33,144 nt of DNA from Legionella erythra (lineage in GTDB: Bacteria > Pseudomonadota > Gammaproteobacteria > Legionellales > Legionellaceae). Numbering within the stretch: position 1 is the first letter of the stretch; the number at the start of each line of letters is the position of its first letter. Under the pieces are notes generated by a model that saw only the letters and a list, made by a program, of their open reading frames with translations, searched no databases and was not told the DNA's origin. Shown in pieces: positions 24,197 through 33,062 of the stretch. The translations under genes and the position numbers were made by a program. The stretch spans positions 1-33,144 of the forward strand of contig NZ_LNYA01000008.1 in assembly GCF_001467615.1 (NCBI RefSeq), read 5' to 3'.

Positions 24197-25832
24197 GCAG
24201 CAATTCCCGGCAAAACAGGGTGGATAAAGGTTTGCAGAACGGCGTCTCGCTGGCCAACATGTCGGCCTCACGATGCAGGTAGTCTTTAAAATCACCAGGG
24301 GCGCTACTGGTCAATGCAGGCAAGGTCTGATGAGCTAGCAATAAATGAATCAGTTCATTCTCAGTCGGCATGGGTACGTTTAATAATTCGGAAAAAAATT
24401 CTTTAATGGCCAAATACGGGGTCAACAGCGGTAAGGTTTGAATGAGAATTTGGGATTCTTGAAGCCATGCCACCCTGATTCCGATTTCACCAAGCAGTTG
24501 ACTATAGCGTTGCTGCCGCGAATTGTCTATTATTTTTTCATATTGGTAACGAACAGGTACAAGCAAGGGGCGGCAGGCTAATGGTAACGGTTGCGCCGCT
24601 ATTTGCTTTAGCAACCAAGTACGATAAAGAGCTGGCCAATCTGCGAGATACACCTGTCCTTTAAGGCTTTGAAACACCATGAATTGCTCATCAATAGCCA
24701 ACATGCCCCGATCAGTCGGTAAGGAACGCTCTGGCGGTATCGCCGCTGACATCAAAAAAATGGGTACTTTCTCCTGTAACGGCGGCACAACGCGTTGGCT
24801 GTCAAAATCCGGTGGTGAAAACGTATCAGAACCTTCACGCAGAGACAGGGCGTTTTGCAATTGAGACACCAGGAAATCATGAACCAGTCGAGGGTGTTGA
24901 AAACGTATCTCGTGTTTGGTGGGATGAACATTGACATCGATGTCCGCTGGATTGATGGTTAAATAAAGCAGGCAGGCCGGGTGCTTACCCGGGTAGAGCA
25001 ACGATTCAAACGCGCGTTTGATGGCATGATGAATCAACTTGTCTTTGACCATGCGCCCATTGATGTATACCCATTGCTTGTCGTTTTGATTGCGCTGATA
25101 GTCCGGTCTGCTTACCCAACCCTTAAGACGGAGGCCGGCATGTTCCACATCCACATACACAGCCTGCTCGATAAATGCCTTGCCAAGGATTTTCCTGATA
25201 CGCAACAACTGCCCCTGCTCATCTCTAACCGCGGGTAAAACGAGGTGCTTTTTACCATTATGCGTTAACTGGATAGCGACATGCGGTGCGCTTAAGGCGA
25301 AACGTTTAATCAACAGCTCAATGGCTTGAAATTCCTGGCGCTCACCCTTAAGAAATTTCTTGCGTACAGGCGCGTTAAAAAAAAGATCCTTCACATCCAC
25401 TGTCGTGCCCTGACTGCGGGCGCAGGGATTGATTCTAAAAATACCGTTTTCAGCCGTCAATTGCATGGCATGTGCCTGCTCGGCCGTTTTGGACGCAATG
25501 GCTAAGTGGCTGACCGAGGCAATGCTGGCTAAGGCTTCACCGCGAAATCCCATGCTGTGTATAGCGTATAGGTCATTGAGTTGGCTGATTTTGCTGGTCG
25601 CGTGGGGGGCAATGGCCAAGGGTAAATCATCTGCGACTATCCCTATTCCATTATCACTGATTTTAATCTGATTCAAACCGCCAAAACCAATGTCCACATG
25701 AATGGTATCGGCTTTGGCATCATAAGCATTTTCCAGTAATTCCTTTACCACCGACGCCGGACGCTCAATGACTTCGCCCGCCGCGATTTGGTTAGCTACG
25801 GTAAGGGGTAATTCTTTAATTCTTACGACCAT
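24189..25832 (-). CDS. mutL: DNA mismatch repair protein MutL
   Basis: Mismatch-repair coordinator linking MutS to downstream nicking and unwinding. The N-terminal GHKL ATPase domain is intact: ELLENAYDAKA (Mg-binding Asn), ISDNGIGI, and SMGFRGEALASIASVS. The middle transducer domain carries WVYINGRMVKDKLI and DVNVHPTKHEIRF. At 547 aa it is shorter than E. coli MutL (615). The C-terminal dimerisation region is divergent, and where nuclease-type MutL has DQHAxxE this one reads LADWPALY, so it looks endonuclease-free. It overlaps ami by 10 nt and miaA by 8 nt. Confidence 0.94.
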   Translation of the reverse strand: MVVRIKELPLTVANQIAAGEVIERPASVVKELLENAYDAKADTIHVDIGFGGLNQIKISDNGIGIVADDLPLAIAPHATSKISQLNDLYAIHSMGFRGEALASIASVSHLAIASKTAEQAHAMQLTAENGIFRINPCARSQGTTVDVKDLFFNAPVRKKFLKGERQEFQAIELLIKRFALSAPHVAIQLTHNGKKHLVLPAVRDEQGQLLRIRKILGKAFIEQAVYVDVEHAGLRLKGWVSRPDYQRNQNDKQWVYINGRMVKDKLIHHAIKRAFESLLYPGKHPACLLYLTINPADIDVNVHPTKHEIRFQHPRLVHDFLVSQLQNALSLREGSDTFSPPDFDSQRVVPPLQEKVPIFLMSAAIPPERSLPTDRGMLAIDEQFMVFQSLKGQVYLADWPALYRTWLLKQIAAQPLPLACRPLLVPVRYQYEKIIDNSRQQRYSQLLGEIGIRVAWLQESQILIQTLPLLTPYLAIKEFFSELLNVPMPTENELIHLLLAHQTLPALTSSAPGDFKDYLHREADMLASETPFCKPLSTLFCRELLHA

Positions 25833-27175
25833 GATGAAGGGATAACTAAACGCTGACCGGCTCTGACCTGATTTCCTGATAAATGATTGGCACTTTTTAA
25901 AGCAGCCAGGGACACATGGTATTGCGACGCGATAGCAGGCAGGGTTTCACCCCGTCTAACCAGGTGCATGCTGTTGCCGGTCATGGCTTCAATGCGGCTG
26001 CCATGCGGCGGGTAATCCCAGAAATAGCGTTTAATCCCCTGGAAAATCGATTGGGTTAAACGCGTTTGATAACGTGGATCCGTTAAATTTCTCTCTTCAC
26101 GTGGATTTGAAATAAATCCAGTCTCAATCAGAATGGATGGAATGTCGGGTGATTTTAACACCATGAACCGCGCTTGTTCGACTTTGTGATTGTGCAGTTT
26201 GGTGACGGTGTTCAAATTGCGCAACACCCGTTCGCCCATGTGCAGGCTGGCACCAATGGTTGCCGTTTGCGACAAATCGATTAATACCTCGCGCACCAGT
26301 CCGCTTTGATCATCCAGATCTTTCAAGTTAACGCCACCTAATTCTGAATAGTTTTCCTTTTCTGCCAACCAACGTGCGGCTTCACTGGTCGCGCCGCGTT
26401 GCGACAGCGCAAACACCGAGGCGCCGCTGGATTGCTGGTTAATAAACGCATCGGCATGGATAGATACAAACACATCCCCATTATACTGACGGGCAATGTT
26501 CAGGCGCTCACGCAAGCCCACATAATAATCGCCGCGTCGAGTCAATACCGCCCGCATCCCGGGTTGCCTGTCAATGATTTGTTTTAATTTAAGAGCGATG
26601 GCCAAGGTGATGTTTTTTTCGGCGGTGCGATGCGGTCCGCTAGCGCCCGGATCTTTACCGCCATGGCCTGGGTCAAGCACAATGACAACATCCCTCAACG
26701 GTTTTCTGGGCATGTTGCGAACAGGTACGGGTTTGTTCACCGGCTGGCGAGACAAAGCAAGGGGTTTGGCACTCGGCGGGGCATATGGTTTTGTGCCATT
26801 GGCCGAAAGATCCAGCGCAAAGGCATGTTTGCCTCCTTTCCAGGGGTTGGCGCGCAATTTGACGGCATCACGCACTTCAAACACCAGCCGCAGCGTATGG
26901 GGATTCGGATGACCGCTTCGAACAAGTTTGATTAATTCATTATTGAGATTCAGTTGATTCAGATTAAACGCGAGGTTGGTGTTTTCAAAATCAACCACCA
27001 CCCGATCCGGATTGGTCAATGTAAAGACTTTATGAGCGATAGCACTGTCTAACGTGAAGAACAATGACGTCTTACCTGCCTGCTGTTTGACCTGAACAGA
27101 TTGCAGGCGTGCAGCCGTGGCATGATTCACCCAAAGGAGTAACATACTCAATAAAATAATTAGTCTGCTTTTCAT
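25823..27175 (-). CDS. amiB: N-acetylmuramoyl-L-alanine amidase (AmiB/AmiC type) with LysM domain
   Basis: Periplasmic zinc amidase that cleaves septal peptidoglycan for daughter-cell separation. Order: signal peptide (MKSRLIILLSMLLLWVNHATA), AMIN domain (residues about 25-125), a Pro-rich linker, Amidase_3 domain with DPGHGGKDPGASG, SIHADAF and SILIETGFISN, and a C-terminal LysM (HLVRRGETLPAIASQYHVSLAAL). The frame runs to 27316, but the extension lies inside tsaE and precedes the signal peptide; ATG 27175 overlaps the tsaE stop as ATGA, giving 450 aa. The ftsEX genes of the same window encode the usual activating system for such amidases. The symbol amiB follows the common naming in this genomic context. 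Confidence 0.9.
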   Translation of the reverse strand: MKSRLIILLSMLLLWVNHATAARLQSVQVKQQAGKTSLFFTLDSAIAHKVFTLTNPDRVVVDFENTNLAFNLNQLNLNNELIKLVRSGHPNPHTLRLVFEVRDAVKLRANPWKGGKHAFALDLSANGTKPYAPPSAKPLALSRQPVNKPVPVRNMPRKPLRDVVIVLDPGHGGKDPGASGPHRTAEKNITLAIALKLKQIIDRQPGMRAVLTRRGDYYVGLRERLNIARQYNGDVFVSIHADAFINQQSSGASVFALSQRGATSEAARWLAEKENYSELGGVNLKDLDDQSGLVREVLIDLSQTATIGASLHMGERVLRNLNTVTKLHNHKVEQARFMVLKSPDIPSILIETGFISNPREERNLTDPRYQTRLTQSIFQGIKRYFWDYPPHGSRIEAMTGNSMHLVRRGETLPAIASQYHVSLAALKSANHLSGNQVRAGQRLVIPSSWS

Positions 27176-27639
27176 TGCTGGTCCGCCAGGCAAGTTAATA
27201 TCGCTTCTCCAGCGACGGTTGATGCATACAAACTCATTAAACGCCCGTCCCCTTTTATTGCTAACAAACCCTTTATATCCACATGGACCAAACTGTGCGG
27301 CGCCCGTTCTGGCCATTCAATACAACAAAACGATTGCCCGGTAAAAAATTCTCTGAAACCAATATAATCCAATTCGGCCTCATCATGAATACGATACAGA
27401 TCAAAATGGTGAATTGACAAGTCCTCGCACTGGTAACTCTCAACCAGAGAAAACGTCGGGCTTTTAATTGCCCCTGTCACACCCAGCGCACGAAGCAAGG
27501 CACGCATAAAACTGGTTTTTCCTGCACCTATTTCGCCGCTTAGCGTCAAGGTGAGGGGAAATGTCAGACATCTTGCCAGTTTGGAAGCCAGTGCGATGGT
27601 GTCGTTTTCATCAGCAAGGTCATAATCTTGTATAATCAT
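27172..27639 (-). CDS. tsaE: tRNA t6A modification ATPase TsaE
   Basis: Partner of TsaB and TsaD in making N6-threonylcarbamoyladenosine at A37 of ANN-decoding tRNAs. The 155-aa protein shows Walker A GEIGAGKTS, IKSPTFSLVESY, HHFDLYRI and IEWPER, the usual TsaE set. It overlaps nnrD by 4 nt (ATGA) and the amidase gene by 4 nt. The nnrD-tsaE-ami-mutL-miaA order is a known gammaproteobacterial cluster. Confidence 0.94.
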   Translation of the reverse strand: MIIQDYDLADENDTIALASKLARCLTFPLTLTLSGEIGAGKTSFMRALLRALGVTGAIKSPTFSLVESYQCEDLSIHHFDLYRIHDEAELDYIGFREFFTGQSFCCIEWPERAPHSLVHVDIKGLLAIKGDGRLMSLYASTVAGEAILTCLADQQ

Positions 27640-29129
27640 ACATCGGTTTCTTTTTGATTCACCAGTCTCTGCAGGTAGGGCAGCAAATCACTGGCCAACA
27701 AGCCCCTTTCACCCTGTCTTGCTGCAGCCCGATCGGCTGCCTGCGCATGCAACTGTACGCCGAATTTCAGCGCATCGCTCAAGGATAAGCCCTGCGCAAT
27801 CAAGGCGGCAAGAATACCGCTTAACACATCGCCCATGCCAGGACTCGACATCCCGGGATTACCTGCCTGGCAAAGATAGGTTTGCATTTTGTCCGTTTTA
27901 ATTAACGACCCGACCCCTTTAAGAACAACATTCCCGCCATAGCGTTGTTGAATGTGGGACACGGCCTGGTACCGATCACGCTGAATGTCCGCCGTACTTA
28001 ATCCCAACAAAGCAGCGGCTTCTCCAGGATGGGGCGTCAATACCCAGTTGTCATCGTGTTGCGGATTTTCAGCCAAACAATGCAAGGCAGAGGCATCAAT
28101 CACCATGGGTAATTGCGAGGCAATTACCAGATTAAACAAATGAGCAGCCCATTCATCCTCACCAAGCCCGGGACCAATCAAGCAAACCGTTGCTTTGGCA
28201 AGCAGGGGTAACAGATCATGAACATCATCGATGCCGGTAGCCATCACTTCCGGGAAGGCGGCTGGTATCATGACCGCGTGTTCTGGACGCGTCGCCACAG
28301 TCACCAGACCCGCACCCACCCGCAAAGCCGCAGACGCCGCCAGGCACACAGCCCCAGGCATTCCAGGTCCCCCTCCAATGATTAGGACATGACCAAATTG
28401 GCCTTTGTGGGAATTGCGGGGACGTGGCATTAACAGGTGCTTTAACTGCTGATCATCAAGAATTTCCACATCAGGGACCAACAAGGAAAGGCAAGGTTCC
28501 AATTGCAGGGTATTGACCAGAATATGACCGCAATGATCAGGACCATCCAAGGTCATCATGCCTAATTTTTTGCCAATAAACGTGATGGTAGCGTCCGCCT
28601 TCACACATACACCCATCACGCTGCCGGTATCGCTGTTTAAACCGGAGGGGATATCCAACGCTAGAATGGGCAAGCCACTGCCGTTGATTTGAGTAATGGC
28701 AAGGGCTAAAGGGCCTTGCACTTCGCCTTGTAAACCAATACCCAGCAACGCATCAATGATCACATCCGTTTCTTCATCGACAGGTTCGTCCAAATCCTGG
28801 CAGACAATGCCTGCTGCCAGTGTCTTTAACGCCGCGTGGCGGGCCGTGTCCGGCAACTGTTCGATGGCACGGTATTGATGAATGATAACGCGATAGCCCG
28901 CCGCATGCGCCAATCTGGCCAGGACATAACCATCGCCGGCATTATTGCCCCCCCCACAAAATACGGTAAGGACCCGCGCAGAAGGGAAGCGGTTTTTAAG
29001 GCATTGGAAAGCGGCCTGCCCGGCTCTTTCCATTAACTCATCGGCCAGAATGGAAAGACGATGGATTGCATCGTTTTCACATAGACGAATTTGCCGGGTC
29101 GTGTACAATGAATGGTCAGGGCTGGTCAT
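27636..29129 (-). CDS. nnrD: Bifunctional NAD(P)HX epimerase/dehydratase
   Basis: Repairs hydrated NAD(P)H: the N-terminal YjeF_N domain epimerises R- and S-NAD(P)HX, and the C-terminal ribokinase-like domain dehydrates the S-form using ADP. The 497-aa protein shows VFCGGGNNAGDGYVLARLA in the first half, and HVLIIGGGPGMPGAVCLAA, LTPHPGEAAALLG and NPGMSSPGMGDVLSGILAAL in the second. AAGGAG lies 7 nt before the ATG. It starts about 10 nt after the sspB stop. Confidence 0.94.
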   Translation of the reverse strand: MTSPDHSLYTTRQIRLCENDAIHRLSILADELMERAGQAAFQCLKNRFPSARVLTVFCGGGNNAGDGYVLARLAHAAGYRVIIHQYRAIEQLPDTARHAALKTLAAGIVCQDLDEPVDEETDVIIDALLGIGLQGEVQGPLALAITQINGSGLPILALDIPSGLNSDTGSVMGVCVKADATITFIGKKLGMMTLDGPDHCGHILVNTLQLEPCLSLLVPDVEILDDQQLKHLLMPRPRNSHKGQFGHVLIIGGGPGMPGAVCLAASAALRVGAGLVTVATRPEHAVMIPAAFPEVMATGIDDVHDLLPLLAKATVCLIGPGLGEDEWAAHLFNLVIASQLPMVIDASALHCLAENPQHDDNWVLTPHPGEAAALLGLSTADIQRDRYQAVSHIQQRYGGNVVLKGVGSLIKTDKMQTYLCQAGNPGMSSPGMGDVLSGILAALIAQGLSLSDALKFGVQLHAQAADRAAARQGERGLLASDLLPYLQRLVNQKETDV

Positions 29130-29139
29130 GGCAGACTCC

Positions 29140-29553
29140 TTAAGAATCAGTCTTTTTGACCAGAGTTAATGCAGGTTTGGGTTTTCCTCGACGTTCGATT
29201 TGGCCGGCCGGCGGAATCGGTGGCGGCTCAAGATTTTCAACACCAAATTCCATGCCGCGGCCATTTTCTTTGGCGTAAATGGCAATCACAGCGGCAGGGA
29301 CTACAAAAATCTGCACAGTCTGTCCTGAAAACCGGGCGGTAAACACAATGCGATCATTTTCCAGGTGTAAACCGCGGCATGCTTGAGGCGAAATATTGAG
29401 AACAATACGCCCATTGTTCACATGAGCGACCGGAACCTGAACGCCCGGATAATCAGCATTCACCAGAATATAAGGGGTTAAATTGTTATCGACTATCCAG
29501 TCGTAGATAGCTCGAATTAAATACGGCTTGTTCGAAGTCATATTCAAGCTCAT
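29140..29553 (-). CDS. sspB: ClpXP protease specificity-enhancing factor SspB
   Basis: Adaptor that delivers ssrA-tagged proteins to ClpXP. The 137-aa protein has the folded substrate-binding domain (to about residue 110: PYLIRAIYDWIVDNNLTPYI..., VFTARFSGQTVQIFVVPAAVIAIYA), a Pro-rich linker, and a C-terminal ClpX-binding tail with KPALTLVKK. Starts at 29553 or 29541 are both possible; the longer form is 2 nt from the sspA stop and fits translational coupling. The sspA-sspB pairing is classic. Confidence 0.93.
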   Translation of the reverse strand: MSLNMTSNKPYLIRAIYDWIVDNNLTPYILVNADYPGVQVPVAHVNNGRIVLNISPQACRGLHLENDRIVFTARFSGQTVQIFVVPAAVIAIYAKENGRGMEFGVENLEPPPIPPAGQIERRGKPKPALTLVKKTDS

Positions 29554-29555
29554 GA

Positions 29556-30176
29556 TTATGCTGCCCTTAGTTGCCTCTCGGTATCCGTTAAACTGACCTG
29601 GAAAGAATCGCGTTTAAATATGCGTTGCATGTAGGCGTTTAAACCTTTTGATTTAGCAGGTATATCAATTCCCATTTGTGGGAGACGCCAGAGTAAGGGG
29701 GCAAGCGCGCAATCGAGTAATGAAAACTCATCGCTCAGAAAATACGGTTTGTCGTTAAATATCGGCTCCAGGCTGATTAAACTTTCCATCAGCAGTGTTC
29801 TGGCTTCATCGGCGTTAGTGTCTGCCTTGATATCCTGCATGAGTCGGTACCAGTCCTGCTCAATGCGGTGCATCATTTTGCGGGCCTCAGCGCGGGCGAC
29901 GGGGTAAACCGGTAACAATGGCGGGTGTGGAAAGCGCTCGTCCAGGTACTCCATGATGATTCTGGCTTCATACAGGACCAGCTCTCTGTCTAAGAGGGTT
30001 GGAACAGTACCATAGGGATTGATCGCTAATAAATCGGAAGTCGGCTCGTCACGTTTAGCCAGTAAAATTTCAGCATTGACCCCTTTTTCGGCTAAAACGA
30101 TTCGGACCTGATGACTGTATACATCATCATTATCCGAATACAAAGACATAATTGTACGCTTCGCTACAATAGCCAT
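29556..30176 (-). CDS. sspA: Stringent starvation protein A (SspA)
   Basis: RNA polymerase-associated protein with a glutathione-S-transferase fold that affects transcription in stationary phase and stress. The N-terminal thioredoxin-like half (TIMSLYSDNDDVYSHQVRIVLAEKG, then PYGTVPTLLDRELVLYEARIIMEYLDERFPHPPL) and the helical GST_C half (LDCALAPLLWRLPQMGI) are complete. The start at ATG 30176 (206 aa) is chosen over the TTG at 30182 because GAGGAG is 8 nt upstream. It is the first gene of the nine-gene run. Confidence 0.95.
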   Translation of the reverse strand: MAIVAKRTIMSLYSDNDDVYSHQVRIVLAEKGVNAEILLAKRDEPTSDLLAINPYGTVPTLLDRELVLYEARIIMEYLDERFPHPPLLPVYPVARAEARKMMHRIEQDWYRLMQDIKADTNADEARTLLMESLISLEPIFNDKPYFLSDEFSLLDCALAPLLWRLPQMGIDIPAKSKGLNAYMQRIFKRDSFQVSLTDTERQLRAA

Positions 30177-30269
30177 CAGCAACTCCTCGTCAATCGTTAG
30201 TTACGCCTTATTGCGCTCAAAGGCAAGCATTTTATCACAATTTGTCGGATGATTGCCGATTACTACATA

Positions 30270-30299
30270 ATTTTATTCTTTTGGATAAATTTTAATCAA
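30270..30299 (-). promoter_or_regulatory. Candidate promoter of sspA
   Basis: On the minus strand, TTGATT (30294-30299) and TAAAAT (30270-30275) are spaced by 18 nt. The leader would be about 87 nt. A GATAAAAT stretch nearer the gene is an alternative. Confidence 0.4.
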
Positions 30300-30305
30300 A
30301 AGAAT
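30275..30305. repeat. AT-rich inverted repeat after petC
   Basis: ATTCTTTTG (30275-30283) and CAAAAGAAT (30297-30305) form a perfect 9-bp dyad with a 13-nt loop, starting at the petC stop codon and overlapping the candidate sspA promoter. It lacks GC pairs and a U-tract, so it is a poor terminator; an operator role is possible. Confidence 0.45.
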
Positions 30306-31057
30306 CACTTATGCAACCGGCGCCAATAGACCTTCTTGAGCAAGTAAGCCAATACCAAAAAAATACCGAGGTAAATTAAGACGCCTTTGCCGATATCATA
30401 GCGAACCAGCTGGGCAGGTTCTGATACATAAGCCAGGAAAGTCACCAGATCTTCAACGGCATTTTCAAATTCCGCAGAATCCATGTCTCCTTTTTCCACT
30501 TGCAAAAGATGCGAGATAGCTGTCAGCGTCGGATTATTATTATCATCGACCGCTATGACTTTTCCGGCAAGCGGCTCCAGGACATTGGGCATGGCCACAT
30601 CTGGTTTTAATAGATTATTGGAACCGAAGGGGCGGGTCTTATCGGCATAAAAACTGGTCAAATAGGTATAAATCCAAAAGGGCCCTTTCTCTCTCGCACT
30701 CAGCGACAAATCGGGGGGAACAATACCAAACCATTGCATAGCGTCTTCAGGCGGCATGCTGATGTGAATGGGATCAAATACTTTGGCTTGTGTGAAGATT
30801 AAATTGCTGAACAATAAATCGGTATCCAACTCCCCATCAAAAGTCGTCAAGCCCAAATCATGGGCCATGCGGTTGTAACGCATAAACCGCAGCGAATGAC
30901 AGCCCGAGCAATAATTCATGTACATTTTTGCACCGCGCTGCAAACGAGCCTCATCCTGTACATTGAGGTCGAAGGTTTTTAGTTCCAGTTGATGACCAAC
31001 TGACGCATGGCTTCCCGAAATGAACAAAGCAACGAATAAGGTCAATAGTGCTTTCAT
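30305..31057 (-). CDS. petC: Ubiquinol-cytochrome c reductase, cytochrome c1
   Basis: Membrane-anchored c-type cytochrome of the bc1 complex that passes electrons from the Rieske protein to a soluble cytochrome c. The 250-aa protein has a signal peptide (MKALLTLFVALFISGSHA), the heme motif CSGCH at residues 50-54, a likely axial methionine in DVAMPNVLEPL, and a C-terminal anchor (GVLIYLGIFLVLAYLLKKVYW). It follows petB after 2 nt and is the last gene of petABC. Confidence 0.95.
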   Translation of the reverse strand: MKALLTLFVALFISGSHASVGHQLELKTFDLNVQDEARLQRGAKMYMNYCSGCHSLRFMRYNRMAHDLGLTTFDGELDTDLLFSNLIFTQAKVFDPIHISMPPEDAMQWFGIVPPDLSLSAREKGPFWIYTYLTSFYADKTRPFGSNNLLKPDVAMPNVLEPLAGKVIAVDDNNNPTLTAISHLLQVEKGDMDSAEFENAVEDLVTFLAYVSEPAQLVRYDIGKGVLIYLGIFLVLAYLLKKVYWRRLHK

Positions 31058-31059
31058 GA

Positions 31060-32271
31060 TTATCTCTCTATCCTGTCAGGGACAGTGCGGTGTGTTTCAA
31101 AACGGGTATACAAGGGCATCAGCAGAAAATACCCAAAATAAATAACCGTGCAGAGAAAAGCGATTGTCTGTTTCAGGGGGGTCACAATCACCGTACCGAG
31201 ATAACCCAGTACAATGAAACTGACGACAAATGCTGCCAGCGCCAGGCGCGACAGGTTGCCTTTATAGCGCATGGAACGAACGGGACTCCTGTCAAGCCAG
31301 GGCAGGAAAAACAGAATCACAATGGAAGCCCCCATCGCGACAACGCCTAATAATTTATTCGGTATCGCCCGCAAAATCGTATAGAAGGGCGTCATGTACC
31401 AGACTGGTGCAATATGCTCAGGCGTGACCATGGGATTCGCCGGGGCAAAATTGGCATGCTCCAGAAAATAGCCGCCCATTTCCGGGATAAAAAAGACCAC
31501 CGATGCGAAGGCGATTAAAAAGACAATGACTCCGACCAAATCTTTCACGGTATAATAGGGATGAAACGGGATGCCATCCAATGGCCTGCCGTCTTCATCC
31601 AGGTGCTTCTTGATGTCAATGCCTTCAGGATTATTGGATCCTACCTTATGCAAAGCCACCATGTGCAGAAAAACCAGAATCACCAGCAACAGCGGAACAC
31701 CGATGACGTGCAGAGCAAAAAAGCGCTGCAGGGTTGCATTGGCGACATTGAAATCACCGCGCAGCCAAGTCGCTAAACTTTCACCTATAAAAGGAATCGC
31801 CCCAAACAACGAGGTAATCACCTGTGCTCCCCAATAAGACATTTGACCCCAGGGTAAAAGATAGCCAAAGAATGCTTCTGCCATCAGCAGAATAAAAATC
31901 ACCATGCCAATCAACCAGAGCAATTCCCTCGGCTTTTGATAGGAGCCATACAACAGCGCACGAAACATATGCAGATAAATGACAATAAAAAATGCCGAGG
32001 CGCCGGTCGAATGCATGTAACGCAGAAGCCAGCCGTAATTGACCTCGCGCATGATGAATTCCACCGAATTAAAGGCCTGATCGGAACTGGGGGTATAAAA
32101 CATGGTCAACCACAAGCCAGTAACGATCTGATTGACCAAAACCAGTAACGCCAACGAACCAAAAAAATAGAAAAAATTAAAATTTTTTGGAGCATAATAC
32201 TCACTGACGTGATGTTTCCACGTGCTGATGAGAGGAAAACGTGCATCTATCCAGTTTAAAAAAGCGCCCAT
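31060..32271 (-). CDS. petB: Ubiquinol-cytochrome c reductase, cytochrome b
   Basis: Di-heme membrane core of the bc1 complex with the two quinone sites. The 403-aa protein carries eight or nine membrane helices, the heme histidines in RYMHSTGASAFF/YLHMFRALLYG and FALHVIGVP/FLHMVALHKVG, the GYLLPWGQMSYWGAQV block, and at the quinol site PVWY in place of PEWY. PVWY is, as I recall, usual in beta- and gammaproteobacteria. AAGGA inside the end of petA serves as its ribosome site, with a 6-nt gap between the genes. Confidence 0.96.
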   Translation of the reverse strand: MGAFLNWIDARFPLISTWKHHVSEYYAPKNFNFFYFFGSLALLVLVNQIVTGLWLTMFYTPSSDQAFNSVEFIMREVNYGWLLRYMHSTGASAFFIVIYLHMFRALLYGSYQKPRELLWLIGMVIFILLMAEAFFGYLLPWGQMSYWGAQVITSLFGAIPFIGESLATWLRGDFNVANATLQRFFALHVIGVPLLLVILVFLHMVALHKVGSNNPEGIDIKKHLDEDGRPLDGIPFHPYYTVKDLVGVIVFLIAFASVVFFIPEMGGYFLEHANFAPANPMVTPEHIAPVWYMTPFYTILRAIPNKLLGVVAMGASIVILFFLPWLDRSPVRSMRYKGNLSRLALAAFVVSFIVLGYLGTVIVTPLKQTIAFLCTVIYFGYFLLMPLYTRFETHRTVPDRIER

Positions 32272-32277
32272 GCTTGA

Positions 32278-32913
32278 TTATCCTTGTTTTTCATCTTCAC
32301 CAATAATAACGACATGCTCGCTGACAAAGCGGTATGGCGGCACTTCCAGATTAATGGGGGCCGGAACGCCCTTAAATACTCGTCCGGAGAGATCAAACGT
32401 TGAACCATGGCAGGGGCAATAAAAGCCGCCCGGCCAATCAGGGCCCAGAGTATTTTCATCAGGCGTGTATTTGGGTGAACAACCGAGATGTGTGCAAACG
32501 CCAATCAGCACCAGATACTCCGGATTGATGGAACGGAATTTGTTTTTGGCATATGCCGGTTGCTGATCCACTAACGAATCGGGATCGCGCAATTGGTCAT
32601 TATGAGCATCGAGCTGCTTTAGCATGTCCGGCGTGCGCCGGATAATCCATACCGGTCTTCCCCGCCACTCCACCGTGGCTTGCTGACCCGGTTCAAGATG
32701 ACTTAAATCCACCTCAACCGGCGCACCAGCGGCTTGTGCCTTGGCACTGGGAAGCCAGGATGAAACAAAAGGCGTTAATGCACAGGCCACGCCTACCCCG
32801 CCAAGAATGCCTGTACTGGTCAATAGAAATTTTCGGCGTTGCTCATCAATGATTTCCTGATTGAGTTCTTCATGAGGGGGTTCTGTGTGACTGGGTATGC
32901 TGGTGTCTGTCAC
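32278..32913 (-). CDS. petA: Ubiquinol-cytochrome c reductase, Rieske iron-sulfur subunit
   Basis: Rieske [2Fe-2S] protein of the bc1 complex. In the 211-aa form, a Tat-like anchor (RRKFLLTSTGILGGVG, then a hydrophobic helix) is followed by the cluster motifs CTHLGC (about 140-145) and CPCHGS (about 166-171), with the usual STFDLSGRVFKG after them. The frame can also start at a TTG at 32931 with a too-close AGGGA. The GTG at 32913 has AGGA 8 nt upstream and gives a more family-like N-terminus, so I prefer it. It is the first gene of petABC. Confidence 0.93.
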   Translation of the reverse strand: MTDTSIPSHTEPPHEELNQEIIDEQRRKFLLTSTGILGGVGVACALTPFVSSWLPSAKAQAAGAPVEVDLSHLEPGQQATVEWRGRPVWIIRRTPDMLKQLDAHNDQLRDPDSLVDQQPAYAKNKFRSINPEYLVLIGVCTHLGCSPKYTPDENTLGPDWPGGFYCPCHGSTFDLSGRVFKGVPAPINLEVPPYRFVSEHVVIIGEDEKQG

Positions 32914-32979
32914 GGCTATCGTCCTGTTCAAATTCCCTGAAATGGCTACCTGCGGTGAGGAGCAAGTAATGTATCTTCT

Positions 32980-33008
32980 GTTATATCAAAGAATTAACCA
33001 TTTGGAAA
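32980..33008 (-). promoter_or_regulatory. Candidate proximal promoter of petABC
   Basis: On the minus strand, TTTCCA (33003-33008, 4 of 6) and TATAAC (32980-32985, 5 of 6) are spaced by 17 nt. The leader would be about 60 nt. Confidence 0.5.
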
Positions 33009-33062
33009 TGCCCGGTCAGCCATCGCCGCCTGAAGAATCGTGAAGCAGGAGAATGAGTAGGT

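Noticed and set aside
24197-24295. N-terminal extension of MiaA
   Set aside because: It precedes the P-loop that normally starts the protein and overlaps the mutL coding end out of frame.
27176-27316. N-terminal extension of the amidase
   Set aside because: It would bury the signal peptide at residue 48; the region is coding for TsaE in another frame.
31060-32271. PVWY instead of PEWY in cytochrome b as a defect of the quinol site
   Set aside because: PVWY is, to my knowledge, a normal variant in beta- and gammaproteobacterial bc1 complexes.
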